Source: an uncultured Oscillospiraceae bacterium
GTDB lineage: Bacteria; Bacillota; Clostridia; Oscillospirales; Oscillospiraceae
DNA: 64,000 nt
Assembly: GCA_947629955.1 (NCBI GenBank)
Contig: CANRFT010000001.1
Coordinates: forward strand, 62,001 to 126,000
Direction: 5' to 3'
Below the pieces are notes generated by a model that saw only the letters and a program-made list of their open reading frames with translations, did no database searches and was not told the DNA's origin. Made by a program: the position numbers and the translations under genes. Shown here piece after piece: positions 42,760 through 52,032 of the stretch (the first letter of the stretch is position 1; the number at the start of each line of letters is the position of its first letter).

Positions 42760-42793
42760 ACTGGACACATTTTCCAATCCAAAACGACATGAA

Positions 42794-42836
42794 ACGTCCC
42801 TCCTCCGGGCAGACTATCTGCGCGAAGGAGGGACGT
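42794..42836 (+). promoter_or_regulatory. Hairpin that hides the ribosome site of the 61-aa gene
   Basis: ACGTCCCTCCT (42794-42804) pairs perfectly with AGGAGGGACGT (42826-42836). The right arm is the Shine-Dalgarno of the ATG at 42841. It could act as a terminator for the antiporter or as a translational switch. Confidence 0.6.
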
Positions 42837-42840
42837 CTTT

Positions 42841-43026
42841 ATGACTGTGAAGATGGAAAAGTCCATGGTGTGGCCCATCGCGGGCACGGCCCTTGCCGCC
42901 GGCGCGGTGGCGGGCATCGCCCTGATGCCCCGGAAGAAGAAGCGCTCCGCCCAGAAGGCCGCCGGCCGGGCCATCAAGGCCGTGGGCGAGGCGGTGGAGA
43001 ATTTCTCCGCCAATTTCAAAATGTGA
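42841..43026 (+). CDS. Small membrane-associated protein
   Basis: 61 aa. One membrane helix (WPIAGTALAAGAVAGIALM), then a basic block (PRKKKRSAQKAAGRAIKA) and an amphipathic end. It resembles short DUF3042/YtxH-like proteins only in general design, so I give no family. AGGAGGG lies 8 bases before the ATG but within a perfect hairpin. A terminator follows at once, so it is expressed alone or by read-through from the antiporter. Confidence 0.7.
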   Translation: MTVKMEKSMVWPIAGTALAAGAVAGIALMPRKKKRSAQKAAGRAIKAVGEAVENFSANFKM

Positions 43027-43059
43027 GGAAAGGGCGCTCCGGGTCGGGGCGCCCTTTCC
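43027..43059 (+). terminator. Terminator after the 61-aa gene
   Basis: Perfect 11-bp stem GGAAAGGGCGC / GCGCCCTTTCC, then GTTAT. Confidence 0.8.
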
Positions 43060-43094
43060 GTTATCAGGGCATCGGGGAAGCTTTGGGGCGATAT

Positions 43095-43128
43095 GAAAAG
43101 GACCCGTGGAGCGGAATCCACGGGTCCT
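43095..43128 (-). terminator. Terminator after tsf
   Basis: Perfect 12-bp stem (43099-43110 / 43117-43128) with TTTTC on the minus strand. Confidence 0.88.
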
Positions 43129-43177
43129 GTGCGGGTCGTTATTCGAGGGATCTTTGCGCGTTGTTCGGGGGACAGGC

Positions 43178-44101
43178 TCAGTTCCCGGTCTCCTTCAGCT
43201 GCTTGGCGATCTCCTCGGCCAGGTTCTCCTGCTTCTTCTCGATACCCTCGCCCTTCTCGAAGCGGACGGCGTCGATGAGCTTCACGGAGCCGCCCAGCGC
43301 CTTGGCGGCGGAGTTCATATACTGCTCCACGGTCATGGTGTTGTCCTTCACGAACTCCTGCTGGAGCAGGCAGTTCTCGGCGTAGAACTTGTTCAGCTTG
43401 CCGAGGACGATCTTCTCCTTGACCTGGGCGGGCTTGCTGGCCATCTTGGGGTCGTTGTCCATCTGGACCAGCATGATCTTCTTCTCCTCGTCCAGCACGT
43501 CCTGGGTGACCTGGGACTTGTCCAGGAAGCGGGGATTCAGAGCGGCGATCTGCATGGCCAGGTCCTTGCCGATGGCGGTGGCGTCGATGCCGCCGGAGAC
43601 CTCCAGGTTGACCAGCACGCCGATCTTGCCGCCGGCGTGGACATAGGCCACGGAGGTGCCGGCGTCGTAGAAAGCGAAGCGGCGGACGTGGATGTTCTCG
43701 CCGATGGTGAGGACCATCTCCTGCTGCTGCTGGGCCACGGTGAGGGTGCTGCCGGCGAAGCCGCACTCCATGAGGGCGTCCAGGTCGGCGGGCTTGTTCA
43801 CGATGATGGTGGCGGCCACGCCCTTGACGAAGTCCACGAACTTCTCGTTGCGGGAGACGAAGTCGGTCTCGGAGTTGACCTCCACCACCACGCCCACGCC
43901 GTCCTCGACCACGGCGTAAGCCATGCCCTCGGCGGCGATGCGGCCGGCCTTCTTCACAGAGGCGGCCAGGCCCTTCTCACGCAGCCACTCAACGGCCTTG
44001 TCCATATCTCCCTCGGAAGCGGCCAGGGCCTTCTTGCAGTCCATCATGCCGCAGCCGGTCTTCTCACGCAGGGTCTTGACATCCTGAGCAGTAATAGCCA
44101 T
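43178..44101 (-). CDS. tsf: Elongation factor Ts
   Basis: 307 aa. The UBA-like N-domain (VKTLREKTGCGMMDCKKALAAS) and the TDFVSRN motif of the core (VVEVNSETDFVSRN) are present; the length is usual. It exchanges GDP for GTP on EF-Tu. It lies 44 bases after rpsB, in the conserved order rpsB-tsf. Confidence 0.98.
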   Translation of the reverse strand: MAITAQDVKTLREKTGCGMMDCKKALAASEGDMDKAVEWLREKGLAASVKKAGRIAAEGMAYAVVEDGVGVVVEVNSETDFVSRNEKFVDFVKGVAATIIVNKPADLDALMECGFAGSTLTVAQQQQEMVLTIGENIHVRRFAFYDAGTSVAYVHAGGKIGVLVNLEVSGGIDATAIGKDLAMQIAALNPRFLDKSQVTQDVLDEEKKIMLVQMDNDPKMASKPAQVKEKIVLGKLNKFYAENCLLQQEFVKDNTMTVEQYMNSAAKALGGSVKLIDAVRFEKGEGIEKKQENLAEEIAKQLKETGN

Positions 44102-44145
44102 ATATCGTTACCTCCAAATAATCAGTAGTGAAAGTGGAGAGGCCC

Positions 44146-44877
44146 TTACTCGGCGGCCTCGGCCTCGGGGGCGGCCTCCTCGGCGGGGGCGTCCACGCCC
44201 TGACGGCCCTCCTGCACGGCGTTGGCCATGACGGAGGAGATCAGCTTGATGGCGCGGATGGCGTCGTCGTTGCCGGGGATGACGTAGTCGATCTCATCGG
44301 GGTCGCAGTTGGTATCCACGATGGCCACGATGGGGATGTTCAGCTTGCGGGCCTCGTTGATGGCGTTGCGCTCCTTGCGGGGATCGACGACGAAGAGCGC
44401 GCCGGGGAGCTTCTTCATCTCCACCACGCCGCCCAGGTACTTCTCCAGCTTGGAGATCTCGCCCATGAGCTTCATGACTTCCTTCTTGGGGAGCATGTCG
44501 AAGGTGCCGTCCTCCTGCATCTTCTTCAGCTGGTTCAGACGGTCCACACGGGTGCGCATGGTCTTGAAGTTGGTCATCATGCCGCCCAGCCACCGGGCGT
44601 TGACGTAGTACATGCCGCAGCGGGCGGCCTCCTCCTTGATGGCGTCCTGGGCCTGTTTCTTGGTGCCCACGAACAGCAGGGACTGGCCGTTGGCCGCCAG
44701 CTCCTTCACGAAGGCATAGGCCTCCTCCAGCTTTTTCACGGTCTTCTGCAGGTCGATGATATAGATGCCGTTGCGCTCGGTGTAGATATACGCCTGCATC
44801 TTGGGGTTCCACCTGCGGGTCTGGTGGCCGAAGTGGACGCCGGCCTCCAGCAGCTGCTTCATAGATACGACTGCCAT
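44146..44877 (-). CDS. rpsB: 30S ribosomal protein S2
   Basis: 243 aa. [22 protein letters not shown] and [13 protein letters not shown] are the S2 signatures. The acidic tail ([14 protein letters not shown]) is clade-typical. GGAGG precedes the ATG. A consensus-like promoter lies at 44996-45024, giving a leader of about 110 bases that could carry autoregulation. In most Firmicutes pyrH would follow tsf on the same strand; here pyrH is divergent. Confidence 0.98.
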   Translation of the reverse strand: MAVVSMKQLLEAGVHFGHQTRRWNPKMQAYIYTERNGIYIIDLQKTVKKLEEAYAFVKELAANGQSLLFVGTKKQAQDAIKEEAARCGMYYVNARWLGGMMTNFKTMRTRVDRLNQLKKMQEDGTFDMLPKKEVMKLMGEISKLEKYLGGVVEMKKLPGALFVVDPRKERNAINEARKLNIPIVAIVDTNCDPDEIDYVIPGNDDAIRAIKLISSVMANAVQEGRQGVDAPAEEAAPEAEAAE

Positions 44878-44995
44878 AGATTTTTTCCTCCTGTTTTTTT
44901 GTTGTTACCTCCGGGGGCCTCATCCCTCGCGCCCACCCTCCGAAAAAGGGGAGAGCACCGGGCGAAAGATCCGCCCCCGTGCGGAATACCGAAGT

Positions 44996-45024
44996 ATTTT
45001 ACCACGGCAAAGCCGGGAACGCAA
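44996..45024 (-). promoter_or_regulatory. Promoter for rpsB-tsf
   Basis: Minus strand TTGCGT (45019-45024), 17-base spacer, TAAAAT (44996-45001). Confidence 0.75.
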
Positions 45025-45041
45025 GAGTTTTTTGCATTAAT

Positions 45042-45299
45042 TCAGGGATTCTTTTGTCCCCGCCGGCGGCCGTCCACCAGGATCACATCGTCCCCGAAGC
45101 GGCGCACGCAGGACCAGGGGAACACCTCGTCCGGCTCCCGGCCCAAAAGGCCCAGCAGCCGGGGCCGTCCCCGGACCACGATGGCCTCGATGGTGCCCTT
45201 TGCGCTGTCCAGCTCCACGTCGTGGACGAAGCCGTAGCGGGAGCCGTCGGACACGTCGATGACCTCTTTGTACTGCAATTCCGCGATGCGGCAGACCAT
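45042..45299 (-). CDS. YlmC/YmxH family PRC-barrel protein
   Basis: 85 aa with a PRC-barrel fold (VCRIAELQYKEVIDVSDGSRYGFVHDVELD). The family is found in spore formers and is often linked to sporulation or cell division genes; the function is not established. The ATG at 45299 has AAAGGAGG 9 bases upstream. It lies upstream of rpsB on the same strand, and its stop overlaps the region just before the rpsB promoter. Confidence 0.88.
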   Translation of the reverse strand: MVCRIAELQYKEVIDVSDGSRYGFVHDVELDSAKGTIEAIVVRGRPRLLGLLGREPDEVFPWSCVRRFGDDVILVDGRRRGQKNP

Positions 45300-45361
45300 A
45301 GGCCATGCCTCCTTTCCATGGGAGCATTTTATGTGAAAGAAGGTCGGTGATATTCTCAGGG

Positions 45362-45440
45362 GGGCCGATGGGGACATCGGCCCCTACGAATAACGTATGT
45401 AGGGGCCGGTGTCCTCACCGGCCCGGTTCGCCCCCGGGAT
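45362..45440. repeat. REP-like palindromes, family B
   Basis: Two adjacent palindromes (GGGCCGATGGGGACATCGGC... and GTAGGGGCCGGTGTCC...). Bases 45362-45387 are identical to 52949-52974 inside polC. Confidence 0.8.
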
Positions 45441-45462
45441 ATACAAAAAATTTTCATTTACC

Positions 45463-45494
45463 CCCTATGCAAAAGAGAAGATTTCCAGTATAAT
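45463..45494 (+). promoter_or_regulatory. Promoter for the pyrH operon
   Basis: CCCTATGCA (45463-45471), 17 bases, TATAAT (45489-45494). Same layout as 23827-23858. Confidence 0.6.
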
Positions 45495-45537
45495 AGCGGA
45501 TAAGAGCGCGACACCATTCGATAAGGGAGCGGATATC

Positions 45538-46254
45538 ATGAGCGAACTGAAGTACAAGCGGGTGCTGCTGAAGGTCAGCGGCGAGGCCCTGGCCGGCGAG
45601 GCGGGCCGGGGGCTGAACTTCGACGTGATCGACCGGGTGTGCGACGTGATCGCCCGCTGTTGCAAGGAGGGCGTCCAGGTTGGCATCGTGGTGGGCGGCG
45701 GCAACATCTGGCGGGGCCTGAAGGACGGCAGGGGGATGCGGGAGCGCACCCGGGCCGACCACATGGGCATGCTGGCCACCGCCATCAACTGCCTGGCCCT
45801 GGCCGACGTGCTGGAGCAGAAGGGCGTGGACGTACGGGTGCAGACCGCCATCGAGATGCGGGCCGTGGCCGAGCCCTACATCCGCTCCAAGGCCATCCGC
45901 CATCTGGAGAAGGGAAGGGTGGTCATCTTCGGCTGCGGCACCGGCAACCCCTATTTCTCCACCGACACCGCCGCCGTCCTCCGGGCCGCCGAGATCGACG
46001 CGGACATCATCCTGCTGGCCAAAAACGTGGACGGCGTCTACTCTGCCGACCCCAAGCAGGACCCCAACGCCGTCAAGTACGACGTGATCTCCTACGACGA
46101 CGTGCTGGCCCAGCACCTGGGCGTCATGGACACCACCGCCACCTCCCTGTCCATGGACAACAACATCCCCGTCATCCTCTTTGCCCTCAAGGACCCGGAG
46201 AACATCCTCCGGGTGGTCCGGGGCGAGAAGATCGGCACCGTGGTGCAGAACTGA
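45538..46254 (+). CDS. pyrH: Uridylate kinase
   Basis: 238 aa hexameric UMP kinase of the amino-acid-kinase fold ([49 protein letters not shown]). It makes UDP for RNA, wall precursors and lipids. AAGGGAG lies 9 bases before the ATG. It heads the operon pyrH-frr-uppS-cdsA-dxr-rseP-ispG. Confidence 0.98.
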   Translation: MSELKYKRVLLKVSGEALAGEAGRGLNFDVIDRVCDVIARCCKEGVQVGIVVGGGNIWRGLKDGRGMRERTRADHMGMLATAINCLALADVLEQKGVDVRVQTAIEMRAVAEPYIRSKAIRHLEKGRVVIFGCGTGNPYFSTDTAAVLRAAEIDADIILLAKNVDGVYSADPKQDPNAVKYDVISYDDVLAQHLGVMDTTATSLSMDNNIPVILFALKDPENILRVVRGEKIGTVVQN

Positions 46255-46272
46255 GACAGGCGGGGCGTGCCT

Positions 46273-46341
46273 GTAGGGGCGGCCCCCCTGGGCCGCCCGT
46301 CCCACATTGTCACACGGGCCGCCGAGGGCGGCGGCCCCTAC
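46273..46341. repeat. REP-like paired palindrome, family B
   Basis: Lies between pyrH and frr; left half GTAGGGGCGGCCCCCCTGGG and inverted right half ending GGCGGCCCCTAC. Confidence 0.8.
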
Positions 46342-46378
46342 ACGAATACAGGAACCAAATACGAAAGGAGTCACAACC

Positions 46379-46933
46379 ATGAGCGTTGAGATCAGTACCT
46401 ATGACGAGAAGATGAAGAAGACCCTGGAGGCCGTCAAGGCCAACAACGCCAGCGTCCGGGCCGGCAGGGCCAACGCCGGCGTGCTGGACCGTATCAGCGT
46501 GGAGTACTACGGCGTGCCCACCCCCATCCAGCAGGTGGCCACCATCTCCACCCCCGACCCCCGCACCCTGGCCATCCAGCCCTGGGACCGCTCCCTGCTG
46601 AAGGCCATCGAAAAAGCCATCCAGACCTCTGACCTGGGCATCCATCCCCAGAACGACGGCTCCGTCATCCGCCTGGCCTTCCCCCAGCTCACCGAGGAGC
46701 GCCGCCGCGAGCTGTCCAAGCAGGTCCGCAAGTACGGCGAGGAGGGCAAGGTGGCCATCCGCAATATCCGCCGGGATGCCATGGAGGCCATCAAGAAGGC
46801 GGTGAAGGCCTCCGACCTCACCGAGGACGACCAGAAGGACATGGAGAAGGAGCTCCAGGAGCTGGTGGACAAGCGCTGCAAGGATGTGGACGACATCACC
46901 GCCGCCAAGGAGAAGGAACTGATGGCGGTGTGA
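46379..46933 (+). CDS. frr: Ribosome recycling factor
   Basis: 184 aa. The core RAGRANAGVLDRISVEYYGVP and the end LQELVDKRCKDVDDITAAKEKELM are typical. With EF-G it splits post-termination ribosomes. AAAGGAG precedes the ATG. A family B repeat lies upstream and another set downstream. Confidence 0.98.
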   Translation: MSVEISTYDEKMKKTLEAVKANNASVRAGRANAGVLDRISVEYYGVPTPIQQVATISTPDPRTLAIQPWDRSLLKAIEKAIQTSDLGIHPQNDGSVIRLAFPQLTEERRRELSKQVRKYGEEGKVAIRNIRRDAMEAIKKAVKASDLTEDDQKDMEKELQELVDKRCKDVDDITAAKEKELMAV

Positions 46934-46944
46934 TGCCCGCAATG

Positions 46945-47061
46945 GTAGGGGCCGCCCCATGTGGCGGCCCATCGCAGACGTGTGCGCATTATGCGTAAGG
47001 GCCCCGTGTGGCGGCCCATCGGCAGCGGTCTATAGGGGCGGCCACATGGGGCCGCCCCTAC
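46945..47061. repeat. REP-like palindrome cluster, family B
   Basis: Three related half-palindromes (GTAGGGGCCGCCCC, GGGCCCCGTGTGGCGGCCC, GGGGCCGCCCCTAC) fill the frr-uppS gap. Confidence 0.75.
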
Positions 47062-47081
47062 TTGTGTGGTTTACAACCTGT

Positions 47082-47108
47082 TTGACGCGGGAATATTCCG
47101 CATATAAT
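47082..47108 (+). promoter_or_regulatory. Possible internal promoter for uppS
   Basis: TTGACG (47082-47087, or TTTGAC one base earlier), 15-16 base spacer containing the palindrome GGAATATTCC, TATAAT (47103-47108). Confidence 0.5.
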
Positions 47109-47126
47109 TGCTGAGGAGTTGTCGCT

Positions 47127-47870
47127 ATGGCTCTCTTTCCACGGCGGGAAAAGGCCCCCGAGGCCGACCTGGAGCATCTGCCCCGCCACATCGCCATCAT
47201 CATGGACGGCAACGGCCGCTGGGCCAGGCAGCGGGGCCTGCCCCGCACCGCCGGACACGCCGCCGGGGCGGAGACCTTCCGCGCCGTGGCCACCTTCGCC
47301 AAGAACATCGGCCTGGAGTACCTGACGGTTTACGCCTTCTCCACCGAGAACTGGAAGCGTCCCCCCGAGGAGGTCCAGGCCATCATGGGCCTGCTGGAGA
47401 AGTACCTCCACGAGGCCATCGGCCGCATGGCCAAAGACAAGGTCAAAATGGCCTTCTTCGGCGACCTGACGCCCCTGGCCCCCAAGCTCCAACAGCTCTG
47501 CCATGAGACGGAGGAGATCTCCAGGGGGTACGACGGCTGCCAGGTGAACATCTGCCTGAACTACGGCGGCCGGGACGAGATCGTCCGGGCGGCCAGGGCC
47601 TTTGCCCTGGACTGCGTGGAGGGCCGGGCCGACCCTAACCATCTCACCGAGGACGGATTCGGAAAGTATCTCTACTCCGCCGGCGTGCCCGACCCGGACC
47701 TGATCATCCGGCCCAGCGGGGAGGTGCGGCTGTCCAACTTCCTGCCCTGGCAGTCCGCTTACGCGGAGTTCTACTTTACCGACGTGCTCTGGCCCGACTT
47801 CTCCAAAGAGGAACTGCTGCGGGCCATCGCCGTCTACCAGCACCGCTCCCGGCGGTACGGAGGTGTCTGA
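47127..47870 (+). CDS. uppS: Isoprenyl transferase (undecaprenyl diphosphate synthase)
   Basis: 247 aa cis-prenyltransferase. HIAIIMDGNGRWARQRG holds the catalytic Asp, LTVYAFSTENW the substrate-binding region, and RPSGEVRLSNFLPWQSAYAE the Mg and diphosphate site. It makes the C55 lipid carrier for wall synthesis. cdsA starts 4 bases after its stop. Confidence 0.96.
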   Translation: MALFPRREKAPEADLEHLPRHIAIIMDGNGRWARQRGLPRTAGHAAGAETFRAVATFAKNIGLEYLTVYAFSTENWKRPPEEVQAIMGLLEKYLHEAIGRMAKDKVKMAFFGDLTPLAPKLQQLCHETEEISRGYDGCQVNICLNYGGRDEIVRAARAFALDCVEGRADPNHLTEDGFGKYLYSAGVPDPDLIIRPSGEVRLSNFLPWQSAYAEFYFTDVLWPDFSKEELLRAIAVYQHRSRRYGGV

Positions 47871-47874
47871 ACCT

Positions 47875-48711
47875 ATGGCAAAACGGATCATCGTGGCGGT
47901 CATCTTCGTGCCGCTGCTCATCGCGCTCATGCTGTTTGCCCCGCCCCTGCTGTGGGCGGCGGTGGTGGCGTTCATCTCGGCCCTGGCCGCCTTTGAGCTG
48001 CTGCGGGCCGCGGGGGAGGGGAAGGTCACCGTCCCCATGAAGGTCATCGCCGTGGCCGCCGCCGCCGTCATCCCGGTGACGCGGCTGTATGAGTTCGCCA
48101 ACCTGGCGGCCTGGCTCTGCGCCTTTTTAGTGGCGGCGGTGTCCTTCTGGTGCGCCATCCACGCCTATGACGAGGGGGACGCCGGGATCGGCTTCGCCCA
48201 GGTGCTGCTGAACATTTTTGCCGGCATGGTGATGCCCCTCGCCCTGTCCTCCCTGGTGGTGCTGAAGGGGATGGACCACGGGCAGTATCTGGTGCTGCTG
48301 GCGGTGCTGCTGGCCTTCATCACCGACGGCGGGGCCTACTTCGCCGGGGTGTTCCTGGGGAAGCACCGGGGGGTCACCCGGGTCAGCCCCAACAAGAGCG
48401 TGGAGGGCTATATCGGCGGCTTTCTCACCGGCGTGGTTTTCGCGGTGCTGTACGGCCTGGTGATCTCGAAGATCAGCGGGGCAGAGGCCAACTATCTGTC
48501 CCTGGGCCTCTGCGGGCTGTTCGGGGCGCTGGCCACCGAGCTGGGGGACCTGTCCTTCTCCTTCGTCAAGCGGCAGTACGGCGTGAAGGACTACGGCCAT
48601 CTCCTCCCCGGCCACGGGGGGATGCTGGACCGGTTCGACAGCATGTTCTTCTGCGGGCCGGTGGTGCTGTTCGTGGTCACCGTCCTGCCCGCGTTCACGG
48701 GGGTGGCGTGA
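47875..48711 (+). CDS. cdsA: Phosphatidate cytidylyltransferase
   Basis: 278 aa with about eight membrane helices. The family signature KDYGHLLPGHGGMLDRFDS near the end is intact. It makes CDP-diacylglycerol, the precursor used by PgsA. The ATG at 47875 is preferred over the GTG at 47863, which lies in the GGAGGTG ribosome site. The end overlaps dxr by one base (TGATG). Confidence 0.95.
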   Translation: MAKRIIVAVIFVPLLIALMLFAPPLLWAAVVAFISALAAFELLRAAGEGKVTVPMKVIAVAAAAVIPVTRLYEFANLAAWLCAFLVAAVSFWCAIHAYDEGDAGIGFAQVLLNIFAGMVMPLALSSLVVLKGMDHGQYLVLLAVLLAFITDGGAYFAGVFLGKHRGVTRVSPNKSVEGYIGGFLTGVVFAVLYGLVISKISGAEANYLSLGLCGLFGALATELGDLSFSFVKRQYGVKDYGHLLPGHGGMLDRFDSMFFCGPVVLFVVTVLPAFTGVA

Positions 48712-49904
48712 TGCTGCCCTTTAGAAGAAACTTGATCGTGCTGGGCTCCACCGGCTCCATCGGCCGGCAGACCCTAGAGGTGGCGGCCGCCTGCCACAAT
48801 ACGGTCACGGGCATCACCTTCCATCGGAATGTGGCCCTGGCGGAGGAGCAGATCCGGCAGTTCCATCCGCTCTGGGCAGCCACCCCGGACGAGGCGGCCG
48901 CCGCCGACCTGCGGGTGCGGGTGGCGGACGTCCTCCCGGCCGGGCGGATCTTGGGCGGGGAGGAGGGGGTCCTCCATGTGGTCTCCGCCCTTCCGAAGCA
49001 GATGGTGGTGTCCGCCATCGTGGGGATCGCGGGGCTCAGGCCCACCCTCGCCGCCATCGACGCCGGGCACATGGTGGCGCTGGCCAACAAGGAGGCCCTG
49101 GTGTGCGCCGGGCAGCTGGTGATGGAGCGGGCCCGGGAGAAAAAGGTCCACATCCTCCCGGTGGACTCGGAACACTCCGCCATCTTCCAGTGCCTCCAGA
49201 ATTACAATGGCTCCCCGGAAACCGCCGAAACGGAGATCCAAAAGCTGATCCTCACCGCCTCCGGCGGGCCGTTTTTCGGCATGGACCAGGAGGCCCTGGC
49301 CCATGTGACGGTGGCGGACGCCCTGAAGCACCCCACCTGGCAGATGGGACAGAAAATCACCATCGACTCCGCTACCCTGATGAACAAGGGGCTGGAGGTC
49401 ATCGAGGCCATGCGGCTGTTCGGCGTGCCCGCCGGGCGGATCGAGGTGATGGTCCACCGGGAGGGGGTCGTCCACTCCATGGTGGAGTTCAACGACGGGG
49501 CCGTTTTGGCCCAGATGGGGGCGGCGGACATGCGCCTGCCCATCCAGTACGCCCTGGGTTGGCCGGCCCGGACATATGGGCCGGCGAAGCATTTAGACCT
49601 ACTGTCCTGCCCGCCGCTGACCTTCCAGAAGCCGGACATGAACACCTTCCGGTGCCTGGCGCTGGCCTATGGCTGCGCCCAGATCGGGGGCACATCCACC
49701 GCCATCCTGAACGGCGCCAACGAGGCGGCGGTGGACCTGTTCTTGAAGGAAAAGATCGGCTTTCTGGACATTCCCCGCCTGGTGGAGGGGGCCCTGGGCA
49801 AGGTCGTCACCGGTTTCGGCACCGAGCTTTCGGGGCCCGGCCTGGAGGAGATCTTTGAGGCAGACCGCGCCGCCCGGCAGGCGGTCTATGATATGACGAG
49901 GTGA
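48711..49904 (+). CDS. dxr: 1-deoxy-D-xylulose 5-phosphate reductoisomerase
   Basis: 397 aa. NADPH motif LGSTGSIGRQTLEV, metal and substrate motifs VDSEHSAIFQCL and LTASGGPF, and KHPTWQMGQKITIDSATLMNKGLE. It makes MEP, the committed step of the non-mevalonate isoprenoid path. The ATG at 48711 is favoured over a GTG three bases earlier. Confidence 0.97.
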   Translation: MLPFRRNLIVLGSTGSIGRQTLEVAAACHNTVTGITFHRNVALAEEQIRQFHPLWAATPDEAAAADLRVRVADVLPAGRILGGEEGVLHVVSALPKQMVVSAIVGIAGLRPTLAAIDAGHMVALANKEALVCAGQLVMERAREKKVHILPVDSEHSAIFQCLQNYNGSPETAETEIQKLILTASGGPFFGMDQEALAHVTVADALKHPTWQMGQKITIDSATLMNKGLEVIEAMRLFGVPAGRIEVMVHREGVVHSMVEFNDGAVLAQMGAADMRLPIQYALGWPARTYGPAKHLDLLSCPPLTFQKPDMNTFRCLALAYGCAQIGGTSTAILNGANEAAVDLFLKEKIGFLDIPRLVEGALGKVVTGFGTELSGPGLEEIFEADRAARQAVYDMTR

Positions 49905-49910
49905 CCTGAT

Positions 49911-50984
49911 TTGTTGGCACGTATCCTGTACATTTTACTGGCGATCCTGCTGTTCGGCGTGCTCATCGCCATCCACGAGTTCGGCCACTTCTTCACCGCC
50001 AAGCTGCTGGGGGTGAAGGTGAACGAGTTCTCCATCGGCATGGGGCCCCTGCTGCTGTCCCGCCAGAAAGGGGAAACCCTTTACAGCCTCCGGGCCCTGC
50101 CCATCGGCGGCTACTGCGCCATGGAGGGGGAGGACGAGGACACCGGTGACCCCAGGGCCTTTGCCCGGCAGCCGGGGTGGAAGAAGATCATCATCCTGTG
50201 CGCCGGATCGTTCATGAACTTTGTGCTGGGGCTGGTCATCACCGTGGTGCTGTTTCTGGGCATCGGCCAGGTGCGGGCCCCGGTGGTCACCGAGTTCGCC
50301 CCCGAGTTCCAGTGCGAGGGGGCGGACGGCCTTATGGCCGGCGACCGGCTTTTGAAGATCGACGGCCACGGGGTGTGGGAGTACAGCGACGTGCAGACCT
50401 ATCTCTCCCGGAACGACGGAAACGGCGTGGAGCTGACGGTGGAGCGGGACGGCAAGAAGCTGGACCTGGGGCTGGTGCCCATGTACCGGATGGACTACAC
50501 CTACGAGGGCCAGACCAACCACGGCTTCGGCCTGATCTTCGGAGCCGTCGACGACCTGTCCGTCCCCCAGCGGATCGGCCAGGGAGCGGTGGAGTCGGTG
50601 AACTTCGTGCGCCTCGTCTGGATGAGCCTGGGCGACCTGGTCACCGGCCGGGTGTCGGTGGATCAGCTGTCCGGGGTCATCGGCGTGGTGGATATCGTGT
50701 CTGAGGCGGGCGCCGGCTCCTCCACTGTGGCCGAGGGGATCATGAACGTGTTCTATTTTATGGCCCTCATCGCCGTGAACCTGGCGGTGATGAACATGCT
50801 GCCCATCCCTGCCCTGGACGGCGGGCGGGTGTTCTTCGTGCTGCTGAACGGCCTGCTGTGGCTCATCTGCCGGAAGCGCATCCCGGAGAAATACGAGGGC
50901 TATGTCCACGCGGCGGCCTTCGTCCTGCTGATGGGACTGATGGCGCTGGTGGCCTTCCACGACGTGTGGAACATTTTCAGATAG
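49911..50984 (+). CDS. rseP: RIP metalloprotease RseP (site-2 protease)
   Basis: 357 aa. The zinc motif HEFGH (about residue 22-26) is in the first membrane helix, a PDZ domain spans about 115-200, and the C-terminal [14 protein letters not shown] gives the third zinc ligand. In Firmicutes (RasP) it cuts anti-sigma factors and leftover signal peptides. The start is TTG at 49911 with GAGGTGA upstream; no ATG is usable before the zinc motif. Confidence 0.95.
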   Translation: MLARILYILLAILLFGVLIAIHEFGHFFTAKLLGVKVNEFSIGMGPLLLSRQKGETLYSLRALPIGGYCAMEGEDEDTGDPRAFARQPGWKKIIILCAGSFMNFVLGLVITVVLFLGIGQVRAPVVTEFAPEFQCEGADGLMAGDRLLKIDGHGVWEYSDVQTYLSRNDGNGVELTVERDGKKLDLGLVPMYRMDYTYEGQTNHGFGLIFGAVDDLSVPQRIGQGAVESVNFVRLVWMSLGDLVTGRVSVDQLSGVIGVVDIVSEAGAGSSTVAEGIMNVFYFMALIAVNLAVMNMLPIPALDGGRVFFVLLNGLLWLICRKRIPEKYEGYVHAAAFVLLMGLMALVAFHDVWNIFR

Positions 50985-50994
50985 GGGTGATACC

Positions 50995-52032
50995 ATGACC
51001 CGGCAGATCATGGTGGGCAACGTCCCCGTGGGCGGGGGCGCCCCCGTGTCCATCCAGTCCATGTGCAGCACCCCCACGGCGGACGTGGAGGCCACGGCGG
51101 CGCAGATCAGGGCCCTGGCCGCCGCCGGGTGCGACATCGTCCGGGTGGCGGTGCCCGACATGGACGCCGCCCGAGCCCTCGGGGCCATCAAGGCCCAGAT
51201 CTCCATTCCCCTGGTGGCGGACATCCACTTCGACTACCGGCTGGCCCTGGAGGCGGCGGAGCAGGGGGTGGACAAGATCAGGATCAACCCCGGCAACATC
51301 GGCGGACCCGAGCGGGTGGAGGCGGTGGCCAGAGTCAGCAAGGAGCGGCACATCCCCATCCGGGTGGGGGTCAACGGCGGGTCCCTGGAAAAGGACCTGC
51401 TGGCCAGGTACGGCGGCCCCACCCCCGAGGCCATGGTGGAGAGCGCCCTGGGCCACATCCGCCTGCTGGAGCGATACGGCTTTGAGGACATCTGCGTGTC
51501 TTTGAAGGCATCCTCCGTGCCGGTGACCATGAAGGCCTACCAGCTCATGGCGGAGAAGTACGATTACCCCCTCCACTTAGGGGTCACCGAGGCGGGCACC
51601 GCTCAAATGGGAGAGCTCAAGGCCGCTGCCGGCATCGGCGGGCTGCTGGCATTAGGGGTGGGCGACACACTCCGGGTGAGCCTCACCGCCGACCCGGTGG
51701 AGGAGGTCTACGCCGCCCGGCGCATCTTGAAGGCCATCGGCCTGAGAAAAGACGGCCCGGAGCTGATCTCCTGCCCCACCTGCGGCCGCACGAAGATCGA
51801 TTTGATCCCCATGGCGAGACAGGTGGAGGAGCTGCTGAAGGACGTCCATAAGGACATCACCGTGGCGGTGATGGGCTGCGTGGTCAACGGCCCCGGCGAG
51901 GCCCGCCACGCCGACGTGGGACTGGCCGGCGGCGACGGCGAGGGGGTCCTGTTCAAACACGGCGAGATCGTAAAAAAAGTGCCGGAGGATCAGCTGGTGC
52001 CGGAGCTGATGAAGCTCATCGAGACGCTATGA
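50995..52032 (+). CDS. ispG: 4-hydroxy-3-methylbut-2-enyl-diphosphate synthase
   Basis: 345 aa. The N-terminal TIM barrel ([15 protein letters not shown] start, then [11 protein letters not shown]) and the C-terminal Fe-S part with [12 protein letters not shown] and [17 protein letters not shown] hold the cluster cysteines. It is the next-to-last step of the MEP path, so it fits with dxr and uppS. GGGGTGA precedes the ATG. It overlaps the HAD gene by 4 bases. Confidence 0.97.
   Translation: MTRQIMVGNVPVGGGAPVSIQSMCSTPTADVEATAAQIRALAAAGCDIVRVAVPDMDAARALGAIKAQISIPLVADIHFDYRLALEAAEQGVDKIRINPGNIGGPERVEAVARVSKERHIPIRVGVNGGSLEKDLLARYGGPTPEAMVESALGHIRLLERYGFEDICVSLKASSVPVTMKAYQLMAEKYDYPLHLGVTEAGTAQMGELKAAAGIGGLLALGVGDTLRVSLTADPVEEVYAARRILKAIGLRKDGPELISCPTCGRTKIDLIPMARQVEELLKDVHKDITVAVMGCVVNGPGEARHADVGLAGGDGEGVLFKHGEIVKKVPEDQLVPELMKLIETL

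Noticed and set aside
44878..44995. Known ribosomal-protein leader upstream of rpsB
   Set aside because: A leader of about 110 bases exists, but I could not match it to a described S2 leader structure; covariance search would be needed.
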